Below, piece by piece: positions 23,004 through 32,345 of a stretch of DNA of 64,000 nt (position 1 is its first letter; every line of letters starts with the position of its first letter). The position numbers and the translations under genes were made by a program. A model generated the notes under the pieces. That model saw only the letters and a program-made list of their open reading frames with translations. It did not search any database and was not told the DNA's origin. The DNA comes from Paenibacillus sp. FSL R5-0912 (GTDB lineage Bacteria; Bacillota; Bacilli; Paenibacillales; Paenibacillaceae): positions 3,720,001 to 3,784,000 of the forward strand of contig NZ_CP009282.1 of assembly GCF_000758605.1 (NCBI RefSeq), in the 5' to 3' direction.

Positions 23004-25256
23004 ATGGGAAAATCATTGAATCTGCCGGGTGTCTTGCTGCCGGCAGCGCTGGGTGGAGGCGGATATATTACCGGCTTGCTGCAGCATCCGGCGGACAACC
23101 GTGTATTATATGCCCGCTGTGATGTGGCCGGCGTCTTCCGCAGCAGTGATGGCGGAGAGAGCTGGGAGACCCTGAACCGGGGGCTAACCCAGGCATACCA
23201 TCACCAGGTGCAGAGCTTTGCCATTAGCTGTCATCACCCGGAGGTGATGTTCCGCTGCTGTGGCGAAGTGAGGAGCCGGACCTTCTACGGCGCGGTGCAC
23301 AAATCAGCAGATGGAGGGAACAACTGGTATGAGGTCTGCGGCGGGATGGGCTTCTACGGCAACGGGCCGACCCGGATGTACGGGGAGGTCATTGCCGTAG
23401 ATCCCTTTCATCCCAGTATTGTAGCGGCCGGCGGGTATACCGGCGGACTCTGGATCAGCAGGGATGAAGGAGAGAGCTGGGAGCAGAGCAGCCTCCCGGG
23501 GGAGCGTTTCGGGTGTGTCGCTTTTCACCCGGATCAGCCGGGCATGTTATATGCCGGAACGATCAGCGATGAGGAGCTGAATATGGATTATGCCGATCCG
23601 GGGGAGTACGGCATATTAGGGCTGCTGCAGGACCGCCCGCGGGGGAAGGCGGGCAGGCTGTATCTCAGCCGTGACTCGGGACAATCGTGGGAGCTGCTGG
23701 TTGAAGGTCCCAGCTTTGCCGGGCTGTCATTCGACAGCCGGGACCCGCAGCGGCTGCTGGCCGCCTGCATCTGGGGCGGCATCAAGAGCAGTGCAGACGG
23801 AGGGCAGACCTGGCAGTCTGCCGGAGTAGGTCTGCTGAAGGGAGCGCAGCGGTACGGGACCCTTGTCCAGGATTGGCACATCCCGGAGCGCTGGTATACT
23901 GCACCTGATCTGCGCCCGCAGATGCAGGACATCCCGCCGATACCGCTATATGTTTCAGACGATGGCGCGGAGCGGTGGAAGCTGCTGCATCATCACAACG
24001 ATAATGATTTAAGCGGCTTTCCGGCATACATGGACAGCTTTATCGGAGGTTCACGGGCTTCAGCTGCCGGCTGGGCGATCTCCAAGATTATCGTAGACCG
24101 CTTCACACCAGGCCGCCTCTATCTCTGCAACTGGTATGGGGTAGCCTACAGCGGGGATGGCGGAATGACCTGGCGGGCCGGGCAGTTCCGGGGGCTTGAG
24201 ACCACCTGCATGGAAGCGGTTGTGGCAGATAAGCTGCTGCCCGGCAAGTTCTGTGTCACCATGGCGGATCATTCCCCGAAGGTGACTGAGGATGGCGGTC
24301 TCTCGTTCCGCAATCTGCCCGGACTGTCCGGCTATTCTGGAAGCTCTGCGGCTGTTATTTCTGCAGCAGATCCGGGATTGTATCTGTACGGCCTCATCGG
24401 CCACGGCCGTACAGCCTGTATCGCTGTATACCGCAATGGTGATGACCGTGCCCGAGCAGCTCTAACACTGGGTCCCGGGTTATTCGTGCAGGCTTTGCGT
24501 GAGGACGGCAATCAGCCGGGAAGCTATTATGCCTATGTGGACGGGGAGATAAGCGCAGGGGCAGGAATCTACCGCTCACGGGACGGCGGCACTTCATGGG
24601 ACCGCACAGCTTATCGGCCTCCGGCTTATGTGGAGACACTTCCGCATCAGAAGCGCTGGATTGAAGCCGAGCTGCTGTCCGTTGTAGTCTATCAGGTCAA
24701 GAATGCCTGCGGGTCCAACCAGCTCATGGATACGGATCCGCATCAGGCAGGACAGCTAATTGCCGGAGAAGCCACAGAGGGGATTTGGCAATCCTCAGAC
24801 CATGGTGACACCTGGGATTTCATAGGAGAGGGGCTTCCTTTTCAGCTTGGCGGACCCGCTTCAATACTGAGCGCAGTGGCGTACTCTCCCTCCAATCCGG
24901 GGACAATCTATGCGGGGTTTATTTCGGAAGGGCTATGGCGCAGCAGTGACGGCGGACAGAGCTGGCACAAGCTGTTTCCGGTTATGGCAGGCAAGCTCTT
25001 CAATGTATCAGCACTCTGTGTTGGGCGGGGTGAACACGAAGAGGATGTGCTGATTTCGGCCAGCGAACCGATGGTCCGGACCTCCACAGAATCTGAAATG
25101 TCCTGGAGCCGGGACGGGGGAGACACCTGGGAGGAGTGGGAGCATGCCCGGCTTGGAGCTGTCCGCTGGAAGGGGATTGCGCTTGATTGTGAGGTCAGAC
25201 AAGTGCTTGCCGTCACTTGCGGCAACGGTGCTTTCCGCGGGACAATCAGCCAGTAG
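23004..25256 (+). CDS. Asp-box (BNR) beta-propeller protein, GH74-like
   Basis: 750 residues from ATG 23004 (GAGGGGG 10 bp upstream). At least twelve Asp-box motifs SxDxGxxW can be read, for example SSDGGESW, SADGGNNW, SRDEGESW, SRDSGQSW, SADGGQTW, SGDGGMTW, SRDGGTSW, SSDHGDTW, SSDGGQSW and SRDGGDTW, spread over the whole length. This is the two-domain seven-bladed propeller layout of GH74 xyloglucanases and relatives. No signal peptide is visible at this start, so it may act in the cytoplasm on imported oligosaccharides, which is unusual for GH74. It is the first gene of the mannan-type locus. Catalytic Asp residues cannot be assigned with confidence by eye. Confidence 0.75.
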   Translation: MGKSLNLPGVLLPAALGGGGYITGLLQHPADNRVLYARCDVAGVFRSSDGGESWETLNRGLTQAYHHQVQSFAISCHHPEVMFRCCGEVRSRTFYGAVHKSADGGNNWYEVCGGMGFYGNGPTRMYGEVIAVDPFHPSIVAAGGYTGGLWISRDEGESWEQSSLPGERFGCVAFHPDQPGMLYAGTISDEELNMDYADPGEYGILGLLQDRPRGKAGRLYLSRDSGQSWELLVEGPSFAGLSFDSRDPQRLLAACIWGGIKSSADGGQTWQSAGVGLLKGAQRYGTLVQDWHIPERWYTAPDLRPQMQDIPPIPLYVSDDGAERWKLLHHHNDNDLSGFPAYMDSFIGGSRASAAGWAISKIIVDRFTPGRLYLCNWYGVAYSGDGGMTWRAGQFRGLETTCMEAVVADKLLPGKFCVTMADHSPKVTEDGGLSFRNLPGLSGYSGSSAAVISAADPGLYLYGLIGHGRTACIAVYRNGDDRARAALTLGPGLFVQALREDGNQPGSYYAYVDGEISAGAGIYRSRDGGTSWDRTAYRPPAYVETLPHQKRWIEAELLSVVVYQVKNACGSNQLMDTDPHQAGQLIAGEATEGIWQSSDHGDTWDFIGEGLPFQLGGPASILSAVAYSPSNPGTIYAGFISEGLWRSSDGGQSWHKLFPVMAGKLFNVSALCVGRGEHEEDVLISASEPMVRTSTESEMSWSRDGGDTWEEWEHARLGAVRWKGIALDCEVRQVLAVTCGNGAFRGTISQ

Positions 25257-25285
25257 CGGGAATAGCTGCTTTTAACTGCGTTGTC

Positions 25286-25314
25286 ATTGCTGAAACACAG
25301 TTTTCGTTGCTGCG
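25286..25314 (+). repeat. Repeated 29-bp intergenic motif, copy 1
   Basis: ATTGCTGAAACACAGTTTTC-GTTGCTGCG lies 30 bp after the BNR gene. A near copy is at 28465-28495 after the mannanase gene. CACAGTTTTCGTTG is identical in phase except one base insertion. Confidence 0.6.
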
Positions 25315-25333
25315 GGTTCTTGTTGAGTCTCTA

Positions 25334-25347
25334 GGAAAACGCTTACA
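25334..25347 (+). promoter_or_regulatory. Candidate CcpA cre site before the mannanase gene
   Basis: GGAAAACGCTTACA matches the cre consensus TGWAANCGNTNWCA at 13 of 14 positions. It lies ~70 bp upstream of the GTG start and would give glucose repression of the mannanase. Confidence 0.6.
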
Positions 25348-25353
25348 TTTGAT

Positions 25354-25390
25354 GAGCCGGACGATGTAATCATCGAATATAATCCGGCTC
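25354..25390 (+). promoter_or_regulatory. Hairpin in the mannanase leader
   Basis: GAGCCGGA pairs with TCCGGCTC around an inner GATG-taat-CATC stem. It ends ~10 bp before the GGAGG ribosome site. No T tract follows, so it is more likely an mRNA-stability or translation element than a terminator. Confidence 0.45.
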
Positions 25391-25414
25391 TATTCAAATG
25401 GAGGACTGAATAAA

Positions 25415-28400
25415 GTGGCTGCACGAACGAGCAAAAAATGGTTGCATGGTTGCCTGGCCCTCGCTCTGTTTGTTGCATCAATTCTCCTGCCGCCAACGGT
25501 ATCATATTCGGCAGGGGAGAATCTTCTTGGAAATCCCGGCTTCGAAGCGGGAGATGTGTCGTGGGAGAAATGGGGGAGTCCGGTGGTGACAACCGCCGAG
25601 AAGCATGGTGGCGCGAAGAGTCTTCAGGTGAAGCGAAATACAGGCGGGGCATCTGCATCCGTAGCAGTGCAGGAAGGTAAAACCTACAGGGTGGGCTTGT
25701 GGGTCAAATTCGCAGGAACGGGAGTGACGAGTGCGGCGATCGATCTGGATGCCTTCGGCAATCAGCAGACGAAGCAATATCTCTATTTCTCCGGTTCGAC
25801 CCAGTGGGAGTACAAGCAGCTGCTGTACACAGCGGCTCCCGGGGTGCAGTATATCCGCTTCTCGTTCTGGAACAGCACCAGCAAAGATTATTACATTGAC
25901 GACGCGGTGATCCGGGAGAATGTAGATATTGAACGGCCGTCAACGCCAGGAACCTGGCTAGCCGAGCATGATCCGGATTCACTTAAGCTGACCTGGGCGG
26001 GCTCTACAGATGATATGGCGGTCGAATCTTACCAGCTGTCCTACAAAAAAACAGAAGACTCCGGCTGGAATACCTTATCGGTTCCGCATCTGGAGACCGT
26101 TACCTCGTACACCTATACTTTGCAGAACCTTGAACCGTTCTCTGTATACGCTATCATGCTGCGTTCCAGAGATACGGCCGGCAATACATCCGGTGCTGTG
26201 ATGGGCATGGAGGCAACGCCGGGCGTGAATCTGCTAACTAATGGCGGTTTCGAAACGGCTTCGATCAGCCCGTGGACCGAAACGGGAACAGTGCAGACAA
26301 TAACCTACGGAACATACGCTGGACAATATGCGGCGCGGTTGACGGACAATTCGGCAATCAGAAGCGAGGAGATTCCTGTATACGGGGAAGACTCTTATCT
26401 GGTTTCCTACTGGACCAGGTCAGCAGCTGTACCCCCGCTAGCATCTACCGTAAGCCTCAGTGTCTATCAGGAATCCTCTGAAACTGAGCATCCGCTGATC
26501 ACAAATACTGCTATGGTATGGGCACGCTCGGAGAATCAGCTGCGGACAACAGGTTCCACCGAATATATGCAGCTGACAGCAAAGAATCAGACGGGGACGG
26601 ATCAGTTCCTGGATCAGGTATATATCGGCAAGCTGCCGGAGCTTCCAGAGGACCTTGCACCTGGGGCGCCCGCAGGGTTTACCGTGAACCGTACAGATGG
26701 TGTATCCGCTGATCTGGAGTGGCTGGCAGCTACGGGTCCTTTTGGTGTGAAGAATTATAGCATTACCTTCAAAAAGGCGGCGGATACTGAATGGAGCAAT
26801 ATAACGGTGCCTTATGTTCCTGGTCAATCCTTGTATGCCTATAAGCTGGAAGGTCTGTCACCTGAGAGTCTCTATGAGGTGAAGGTGACAGCAGTCAGCG
26901 AAGGGACGGCAGTGTCGGCGGCGAGTTCACTTGAGCTCACTACCGGCAAGATGTTCCCGGTGAATCCGGGAGCATCGGAGGAAGCGGTGGCCCTTCTGGA
27001 CCGGCTCTATGCCAGGGTCGGCAATGCTGTGTACACGGGGCAGCATAACTATTACGAAGCGCCATCCCTTTGGTATGATACGGCAGCAGAATTGACCGGA
27101 TATTATCCGGCAATCTGGGGTTCGGATTTCGCCTATTATACCAGCGGGGATTTCAGCGCCCTGCGCCAGGCCATGATTGACGAGGCTATCAACAAAGGTC
27201 ATACGGGCAGCATTATTACCCTGACGTATCATGAGCCCCGTCCTATGGATTCTGCCACCGCCGGATGGGAAAGTGTCACAGGAGATGTAACAGCAGCTCA
27301 GATGGCGGAGATTGTTACTCCGGGGACTGCACTCTACAATCAGTGGGCTGCTCAAGTGGATGAAGTTGCAGGATATCTTGCCCAGCTGAGAGACGAAGGC
27401 ATTCCGGTGCTGTGGCGGCCGTATCATGAGATGAATGCCGAATTCTTCTGGTGGGGCGCGCGGCCGGAGCTGTTCAGGCAGCTGTGGGACAATTTGTACG
27501 ACCGTTACACCCATCTGCATGGTCTGGATAATCTGATCTGGGTATGGAGCCCGAATGCTGAGAGCTCATGGGCCTATGATTCTGCTCCTTATTATCCCGG
27601 TCATGATGCCGTTGATGTGCTGGCGATGGATATCTATAACAACGATTACCGGGATACGTATTACAACAAGCTTGTGCAGCTTAGCGGTGGCAGACCGATT
27701 GCTATCGGGGAGAACGGGGAGCTCCCGGACATGGATCTGCTGATGGAGAAGCAGCCCCGGTATGCGTATTTCATGACCTGGTCGCAATATTTGACCGACA
27801 AAAATTCACTCAGTGCCATTCAAGCACTCTATAGCAATCCGCGTGCGCTCCATAACGGCGAAACAGGCAATGGCCCGTATGTTCCGCCGCCTGCGGACAG
27901 TTATCTCATTGATGATTTCGAGCAGTACGGCAGCTCGAACAGCAGCCTGCGTGCCAAATGGCAGCGGAATGTCTCCGGCAACCTGGCGACGGTGACGCTG
28001 GACACTTACCATCTGAACAGCGGCATCTACGGGCTTAAGCTGGACTATACGGTTGGCAATCCCGGCTATGCGGGAGTCTACCGCAGCATGGGCAAGGAAT
28101 GGCCGGGGATGGAAGCCATTTCCTTCTGGCTGCAGCCGGATGGCTCGAACCGGCAGCTTGCAGTTCAGTTTCATGAGACGAACGGTGAGGTATGGGAAGC
28201 GAGTATTCCGGTCCAAGGCACATCGCCAGTGCTTGTAAGTATTCCCTTTACCGAATTCCTGCGGCCCGGCTGGTCTACCGGCGGCAACGGCGTCATTGAT
28301 CTGGGTTCCATTAAAGAGTTCGCCTTCTATATTGCCCAAGGCAGCGGGACACAGGGAAGCGGAACACTGTATATAGACGATGTAAAAGCTATCAAATTGC

Positions 28401-28417
28401 CCGTGGAGGAAGAATAA
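25415..28417 (+). CDS. Secreted beta-mannanase, GH26 with CBM and FN3 modules
   Basis: 1000 residues from GTG 25415 (GGAGG 10 bp upstream). Signal peptide to about residue 33 (ALALFVASILLPPTVSYSA). Then a CBM4/9-like jelly roll (NLLGNPGFEAGDVSWEKWG, ~36-165), FN3 (~172-268), a second jelly roll (NLLTNGGFETASISPW, ~270-410), second FN3 (~418-510), GH26 catalytic domain (~520-820), and a C-terminal CBM11/CIA30-like domain (DDFEQYGSSNSSLRAKWQ, ~830-995). GH26 acid/base Glu672 (WRPYHEMN) and nucleophile Glu766 (IGENG) are present. The enzyme is expected to cut beta-1,4-mannan outside the cell; the flanking transporter and alpha-galactosidase suggest galactomannan as substrate. Confidence 0.92.
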   Translation: MAARTSKKWLHGCLALALFVASILLPPTVSYSAGENLLGNPGFEAGDVSWEKWGSPVVTTAEKHGGAKSLQVKRNTGGASASVAVQEGKTYRVGLWVKFAGTGVTSAAIDLDAFGNQQTKQYLYFSGSTQWEYKQLLYTAAPGVQYIRFSFWNSTSKDYYIDDAVIRENVDIERPSTPGTWLAEHDPDSLKLTWAGSTDDMAVESYQLSYKKTEDSGWNTLSVPHLETVTSYTYTLQNLEPFSVYAIMLRSRDTAGNTSGAVMGMEATPGVNLLTNGGFETASISPWTETGTVQTITYGTYAGQYAARLTDNSAIRSEEIPVYGEDSYLVSYWTRSAAVPPLASTVSLSVYQESSETEHPLITNTAMVWARSENQLRTTGSTEYMQLTAKNQTGTDQFLDQVYIGKLPELPEDLAPGAPAGFTVNRTDGVSADLEWLAATGPFGVKNYSITFKKAADTEWSNITVPYVPGQSLYAYKLEGLSPESLYEVKVTAVSEGTAVSAASSLELTTGKMFPVNPGASEEAVALLDRLYARVGNAVYTGQHNYYEAPSLWYDTAAELTGYYPAIWGSDFAYYTSGDFSALRQAMIDEAINKGHTGSIITLTYHEPRPMDSATAGWESVTGDVTAAQMAEIVTPGTALYNQWAAQVDEVAGYLAQLRDEGIPVLWRPYHEMNAEFFWWGARPELFRQLWDNLYDRYTHLHGLDNLIWVWSPNAESSWAYDSAPYYPGHDAVDVLAMDIYNNDYRDTYYNKLVQLSGGRPIAIGENGELPDMDLLMEKQPRYAYFMTWSQYLTDKNSLSAIQALYSNPRALHNGETGNGPYVPPPADSYLIDDFEQYGSSNSSLRAKWQRNVSGNLATVTLDTYHLNSGIYGLKLDYTVGNPGYAGVYRSMGKEWPGMEAISFWLQPDGSNRQLAVQFHETNGEVWEASIPVQGTSPVLVSIPFTEFLRPGWSTGGNGVIDLGSIKEFAFYIAQGSGTQGSGTLYIDDVKAIKLPVEEE

Positions 28418-28464
28418 GCCCACTGTAACTAACTCAACCAGCCGGAGTGATCCGGAAAAATCTC

Positions 28465-28495
28465 CGTTGCTGGACCACAGTTTTCGTTGGCTGCG
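28465..28495 (+). repeat. Repeated 29-bp intergenic motif, copy 2
   Basis: CGTTGCTGGACCACAGTTTT-CGTTGGCTGCG, near copy of 25286-25314, located between the mannanase gene and the first permease. Confidence 0.6.
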
Positions 28496-28565
28496 CTACT
28501 GGTAGCTCCTTCCTGGAGATCATAGAATGAAGGTGTAAAGCAAAGAAACAGGAAGGATGACCAAT

Positions 28566-29519
28566 GTGGAAATCGAGCGGAGATTGCCTGTCCGGAAGAA
28601 AGGAAAATCAGTATATTGGTGCAATAACTGGATCAGACAATGGGATCTTCAGCTGATGGTAGTGCCTGCTTTGATCTTCATCTTTATTTTCAGTTACCTG
28701 CCCATGTACGGAGTTCTAATGGCTTTCCAGGATTATCAGCTGTTCGGCGGATTTTTACACAGCCCATGGGTGGGACTGAAGCATTTCGAGGCTTTCTTCA
28801 ATTCCCCGGACTTCTGGAGAGTCATGCGCAACACGATGGTGATCAGTCTGCTGAAGCTCTGCTTCGGCTTCCCGGCACCGATACTGCTGGCGCTGATGCT
28901 GAATGAAGTCCGGAGTATGATGTTCAAGCGGGTCGTGCAGACCGTAAGCTATCTGCCGCATTTTCTCTCGTGGGTGATCGTCGGCGGTTTCGTAGGCTCG
29001 ATGCTGTCGACTGATAATGGAAGCGTTAACATGCTGCTGATGAGCCTGAATCTAACCTCTGAGCCGATCAGCTTTCTGTCTGTGCCGGAGTATTTCTGGA
29101 GTATTCTCGTTGGGACGGGGATGTGGAAAGAGATGGGGTTTGCCGCCATTGTCTATCTGGCTGCCATTGCCGGAATTGATCCGCATCTGTATGAAGCCGC
29201 TTCCATCGACGGGGCAGGGAGATTCAAGCAGATCCAGCTGATCACACTGCCATGTATCCGGCCCGTCATTATCATCTTCATGATTCTGGCGGTGGGTAAT
29301 ATTCTTAACGCCGGGTTTGAAGATATTCTCATTCTGGCCACGAATCCGATTCTCCGTGATGTGTCGGATGTAATCGATACCTATGTGTACCGGATGGGGA
29401 TTCTGAATAACCGCTTCTCATACGCGGCAGCAGCAGGGTTGTTCAAGGCAGTTGTCAGTGTAACACTGCTGGCGCTGGCCAATAAGGCAGCCAGAAAAAT
29501 GGGCTCCAGCCTATGGTGA
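28566..29519 (+). CDS. ABC sugar permease, LplB type
   Basis: 317 residues if started at GTG 28566, which has AGGAAGG at 9-bp spacing; ATG 28557 touches that site directly. Six membrane helices, and the cytoplasmic EAA loop YEAASIDGAGRFKQIQLITL that docks to the ATPase. LplB/YtcP-type permeases import oligosaccharides and use a shared MsmX-like ATPase encoded elsewhere; none is found here. It follows the mannanase and precedes its partner permease and binding protein. Confidence 0.92.
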   Translation: MEIERRLPVRKKGKSVYWCNNWIRQWDLQLMVVPALIFIFIFSYLPMYGVLMAFQDYQLFGGFLHSPWVGLKHFEAFFNSPDFWRVMRNTMVISLLKLCFGFPAPILLALMLNEVRSMMFKRVVQTVSYLPHFLSWVIVGGFVGSMLSTDNGSVNMLLMSLNLTSEPISFLSVPEYFWSILVGTGMWKEMGFAAIVYLAAIAGIDPHLYEAASIDGAGRFKQIQLITLPCIRPVIIIFMILAVGNILNAGFEDILILATNPILRDVSDVIDTYVYRMGILNNRFSYAAAAGLFKAVVSVTLLALANKAARKMGSSLW

Positions 29520-29595
29520 GCGAAGCAGCATCAAAGCGGTATAGATGCAGAAATGTTCATGAAATCAGACGCTGCGGGGAAAGGGGTTACAGGTT

Positions 29596-30495
29596 ATGAT
29601 GAAGCTGTCAACGGGGGATAAAGTGCTGCAGCTGTTCATTTATATCATTCTGATCCTGCTGGGCTTCGTCACCCTGTATCCCTTCTGGAATTCCCTGGTT
29701 ATCTCTTTCAATATGGGCTCGGATACATCGCTGGGCGGCATCACGTTCTGGCCCCGGGTCCCAACGTTTGATAACTATGAGGTCGTCTTCCAGGACAGCC
29801 GGATCGGGCAGGCGTTCATGATATCCATTCTGAGAACGCTAACCGGAACGATCCTGTCCGTGCTGTTCACGGCTATCCTGGCTTACGGGCTATCACGTCA
29901 TGAGCTGATCGGGCGCAGGTTCTATATGGTCTTCTGCATCATTACAATGTATTTCAGCGGCGGCTTAATTCCTACCTTTCTGCTGCTGCGGGAGTTTGGC
30001 ATGATGGACACCTTTTGGGTTCTCGTTATTCCCGGCTTAATCAGTGTATATAATATGATTATTTTCCGGACCTTCTTTCTTGGCCTGCCGGCGGGACTGG
30101 CGGAATCGGCACGGATTGACGGCTGCAACCATATCGGTGTGCTGATCCGCATCGTCCTTCCCATATCGGGTCCCGTCGTGGCAACCCTGTCCCTTTTTAC
30201 CGCCGTCTATCACTGGAATGACTGGTTCTCAGCCAGCATTTATATTAACGATCCCAGCCTGATTCCGATCCAGACGCTGCTGAAGCAGATCCTGAGCTCC
30301 AATATTGTGACCGATCAGCTTCAGTCCGTCGGCAATGCGGCAGCCCAGGACCGTCTGGCTCTGGTGCAGTCTGTCACCACCAAGTCGCTGATTATGGCTA
30401 CCACTATGGTGGCAACGCTGCCGATCATTATGGTGTATCCGTTTCTGCAAAAATATTTTGTCAAAGGGGTACTCATCGGTTCCTTGAAAGAGTAG
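29596..30495 (+). CDS. ABC sugar permease, YtcP/AraQ type
   Basis: 299 residues from ATG 29596 (AAAGGGG, 10 bp upstream, weak spacing). Six helices; EAA-like loop AESARIDGCNHIGVLIRIVL. The C-terminus (PIIMVYPFLQKYFVKGVLIG) is the signature end of this family. It forms the heterodimeric channel with the upstream permease. Confidence 0.92.
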   Translation: MMKLSTGDKVLQLFIYIILILLGFVTLYPFWNSLVISFNMGSDTSLGGITFWPRVPTFDNYEVVFQDSRIGQAFMISILRTLTGTILSVLFTAILAYGLSRHELIGRRFYMVFCIITMYFSGGLIPTFLLLREFGMMDTFWVLVIPGLISVYNMIIFRTFFLGLPAGLAESARIDGCNHIGVLIRIVLPISGPVVATLSLFTAVYHWNDWFSASIYINDPSLIPIQTLLKQILSSNIVTDQLQSVGNAAAQDRLALVQSVTTKSLIMATTMVATLPIIMVYPFLQKYFVKGVLIGSLKE

Positions 30496-30537
30496 CGCAG
30501 ATTTCTTGAACTCACATGTAGAGAGGGGTTACTTAAT

Positions 30538-32208
30538 TTGAAACGGACGACCAAACGATGGACACAAATGACGGTTGCATTATGCACGGTGCTGCTGATG
30601 GCCGGGTGTGGCGGAGGGAATAACGCGGCAGTTCAGGGTACGGCAGAACCCGTTAAAGAACCGGCGGCAGCCACTGCTGCAGCGGAAACGGCGGTACCCG
30701 CAACTACGGAGCCTTCCACAGACGCAGTAAGCACAGTGAAGCCGGTAACCTTCAGCTATTACAGCAATTATGACTGGGATACTACGGAGCAGTGGGGCGC
30801 CGACTCAACCACGCGCTGGATTGCCGATACCCTTAAGGTCAATATGACTCCCGTTCAGTCAAGCGGCGCTGCCGAGACGAAGTTCAGCACCATGATTGCT
30901 TCAGGCAGTCTGCCGGATGTCATTATGACGGACCGCGGTGCGAGTGTCGAGCGTCTGCGGCAAGGCGGAATGCTGGTGGCACTGGATGATTATCTCGACA
31001 AATATCCGAATCTTAAGAATAACGCCGGGGAAGCCACACTCGGTATGCTCCGCTCAGACGACGGCAAGCTGTACCAGTTCCCGAACTGGTATACCTCAAG
31101 CCCCAACGGCAACGGCGGTTGGATCATCAACAAGAAAATTTATAAAGAGCTGGGCTCGCCGAAGCTGGAAACCTTCGATGATCTGTATGCCTATCTGAAG
31201 CTGGTGAAGGAGAAATACAGTGATGTTGTTCCGCTGGAGGTTGGAGCCAAAGGCCGGGGCATTGATACCATGTATGGCGGATGGGCGGAGAACAAACCTT
31301 ATCTGACGAGAGCTAATCCTGTGGGCAATGAACTGAAGTCGATCTTTGAAGACCCGATTTTCATTGAGAACATGCAGTATGCCAGCAAGCTGTTCCGCGA
31401 CAAGCTGATTTCACAGGATGTATTCACGCAGACCGGCGACCAGATTAACGAAAAGCTGAAAACAGGCCGCGTCGCAGTATACGTGGATGGCGATGTGGTC
31501 AATCCGGGCCGGGGAGCGGACGGTGCCCTGAAGGCTACCGATCCGGAAGCGGGCTATGAGATCATCTGGCCGATCCATAAAGCTGGCCTGGATGCCACCA
31601 AAATCACTCCGAATAATTACAATTCCCTCGGCTGGAATGTGCTTGTTATTACGAAGAATGCCAAGGACCCTGAAGCGATCTTCTCCTATCTGGACTGGTT
31701 AACCGGAGAGGAGGGCCAGCGTATTATCAACTTCGGACGTAAGGGGCTCTACTGGGATGAGACTGACGCAGATGGAGTACCGATTCTGAATGCCGGGGGT
31801 CTTAGCACAGAGCAGGCAGGAAAAGACAAGGAAAGAATCGGCCGCTTCAACTGGGTAGGCAATACGACATTCATCGATCAGACCAAAGCCAAGATGGATG
31901 CGCAGCTGCCGGCTGACAAGCAGAATTGGACGACGCTGGCCCAGCAGAAAGTGACCTGGAAGACTTCCCGAAACTTTACGGAATTCGTGAACCTTGATCC
32001 GCTTCCGGATTCGGAAGAAGGAACCATTGCCACTGCCGTTAACGATATCTATCAGGAGGCTTTTGCCAAGACGCTGTATGCCAAGAGTGATGAAGAGGTG
32101 CTGAACCTGATTAACCAAGCGAATGAAGACGCCTCAAAAGCGGGTTACGGTAAGCTGCTGGCGTACCAGACGGAAAGATGGCAGAACAACCTCAGCAGGA
32201 TGAAATAA
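30538..32208 (+). CDS. Extracellular solute-binding lipoprotein (LplA type)
   Basis: 556 residues from TTG 30538 behind GAGAGGGG. Lipoprotein signal with lipobox LLMAGC (Cys22), then a short A/E/P/T-rich spacer to ~60. The large two-lobed family-1 binding fold follows, with features such as VIMTDRGASVERLRQGGML and LGWNVLVITKNAKDPEAI. It should capture mannan-derived oligosaccharides for the two permeases. A strong hairpin follows 20 bp after the stop. Confidence 0.92.
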   Translation: MKRTTKRWTQMTVALCTVLLMAGCGGGNNAAVQGTAEPVKEPAAATAAAETAVPATTEPSTDAVSTVKPVTFSYYSNYDWDTTEQWGADSTTRWIADTLKVNMTPVQSSGAAETKFSTMIASGSLPDVIMTDRGASVERLRQGGMLVALDDYLDKYPNLKNNAGEATLGMLRSDDGKLYQFPNWYTSSPNGNGGWIINKKIYKELGSPKLETFDDLYAYLKLVKEKYSDVVPLEVGAKGRGIDTMYGGWAENKPYLTRANPVGNELKSIFEDPIFIENMQYASKLFRDKLISQDVFTQTGDQINEKLKTGRVAVYVDGDVVNPGRGADGALKATDPEAGYEIIWPIHKAGLDATKITPNNYNSLGWNVLVITKNAKDPEAIFSYLDWLTGEEGQRIINFGRKGLYWDETDADGVPILNAGGLSTEQAGKDKERIGRFNWVGNTTFIDQTKAKMDAQLPADKQNWTTLAQQKVTWKTSRNFTEFVNLDPLPDSEEGTIATAVNDIYQEAFAKTLYAKSDEEVLNLINQANEDASKAGYGKLLAYQTERWQNNLSRMK

Positions 32209-32230
32209 CAATAGAGTCTGCCTGGGGCGT

Positions 32231-32257
32231 GGGGTATACTGAAGCCAAGTATACCCC
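32231..32257 (+). terminator. Perfect hairpin after the binding-protein gene
   Basis: GGGGTATACT-gaagcca-AGTATACCCC. The tail is ATTATTT rather than a clean T run. It lies between transport and regulator genes and may lower readthrough or protect the upstream mRNA 3' end. Confidence 0.6.
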
Positions 32258-32345
32258 ATTATTTGGGAAGGGGCTGCCTTCCGCCTTAAGGGGATAACCT
32301 CCGCTCTTGCGCCTTGGCAGCAAGCGGTCTGAAGGAGGGGATGGA

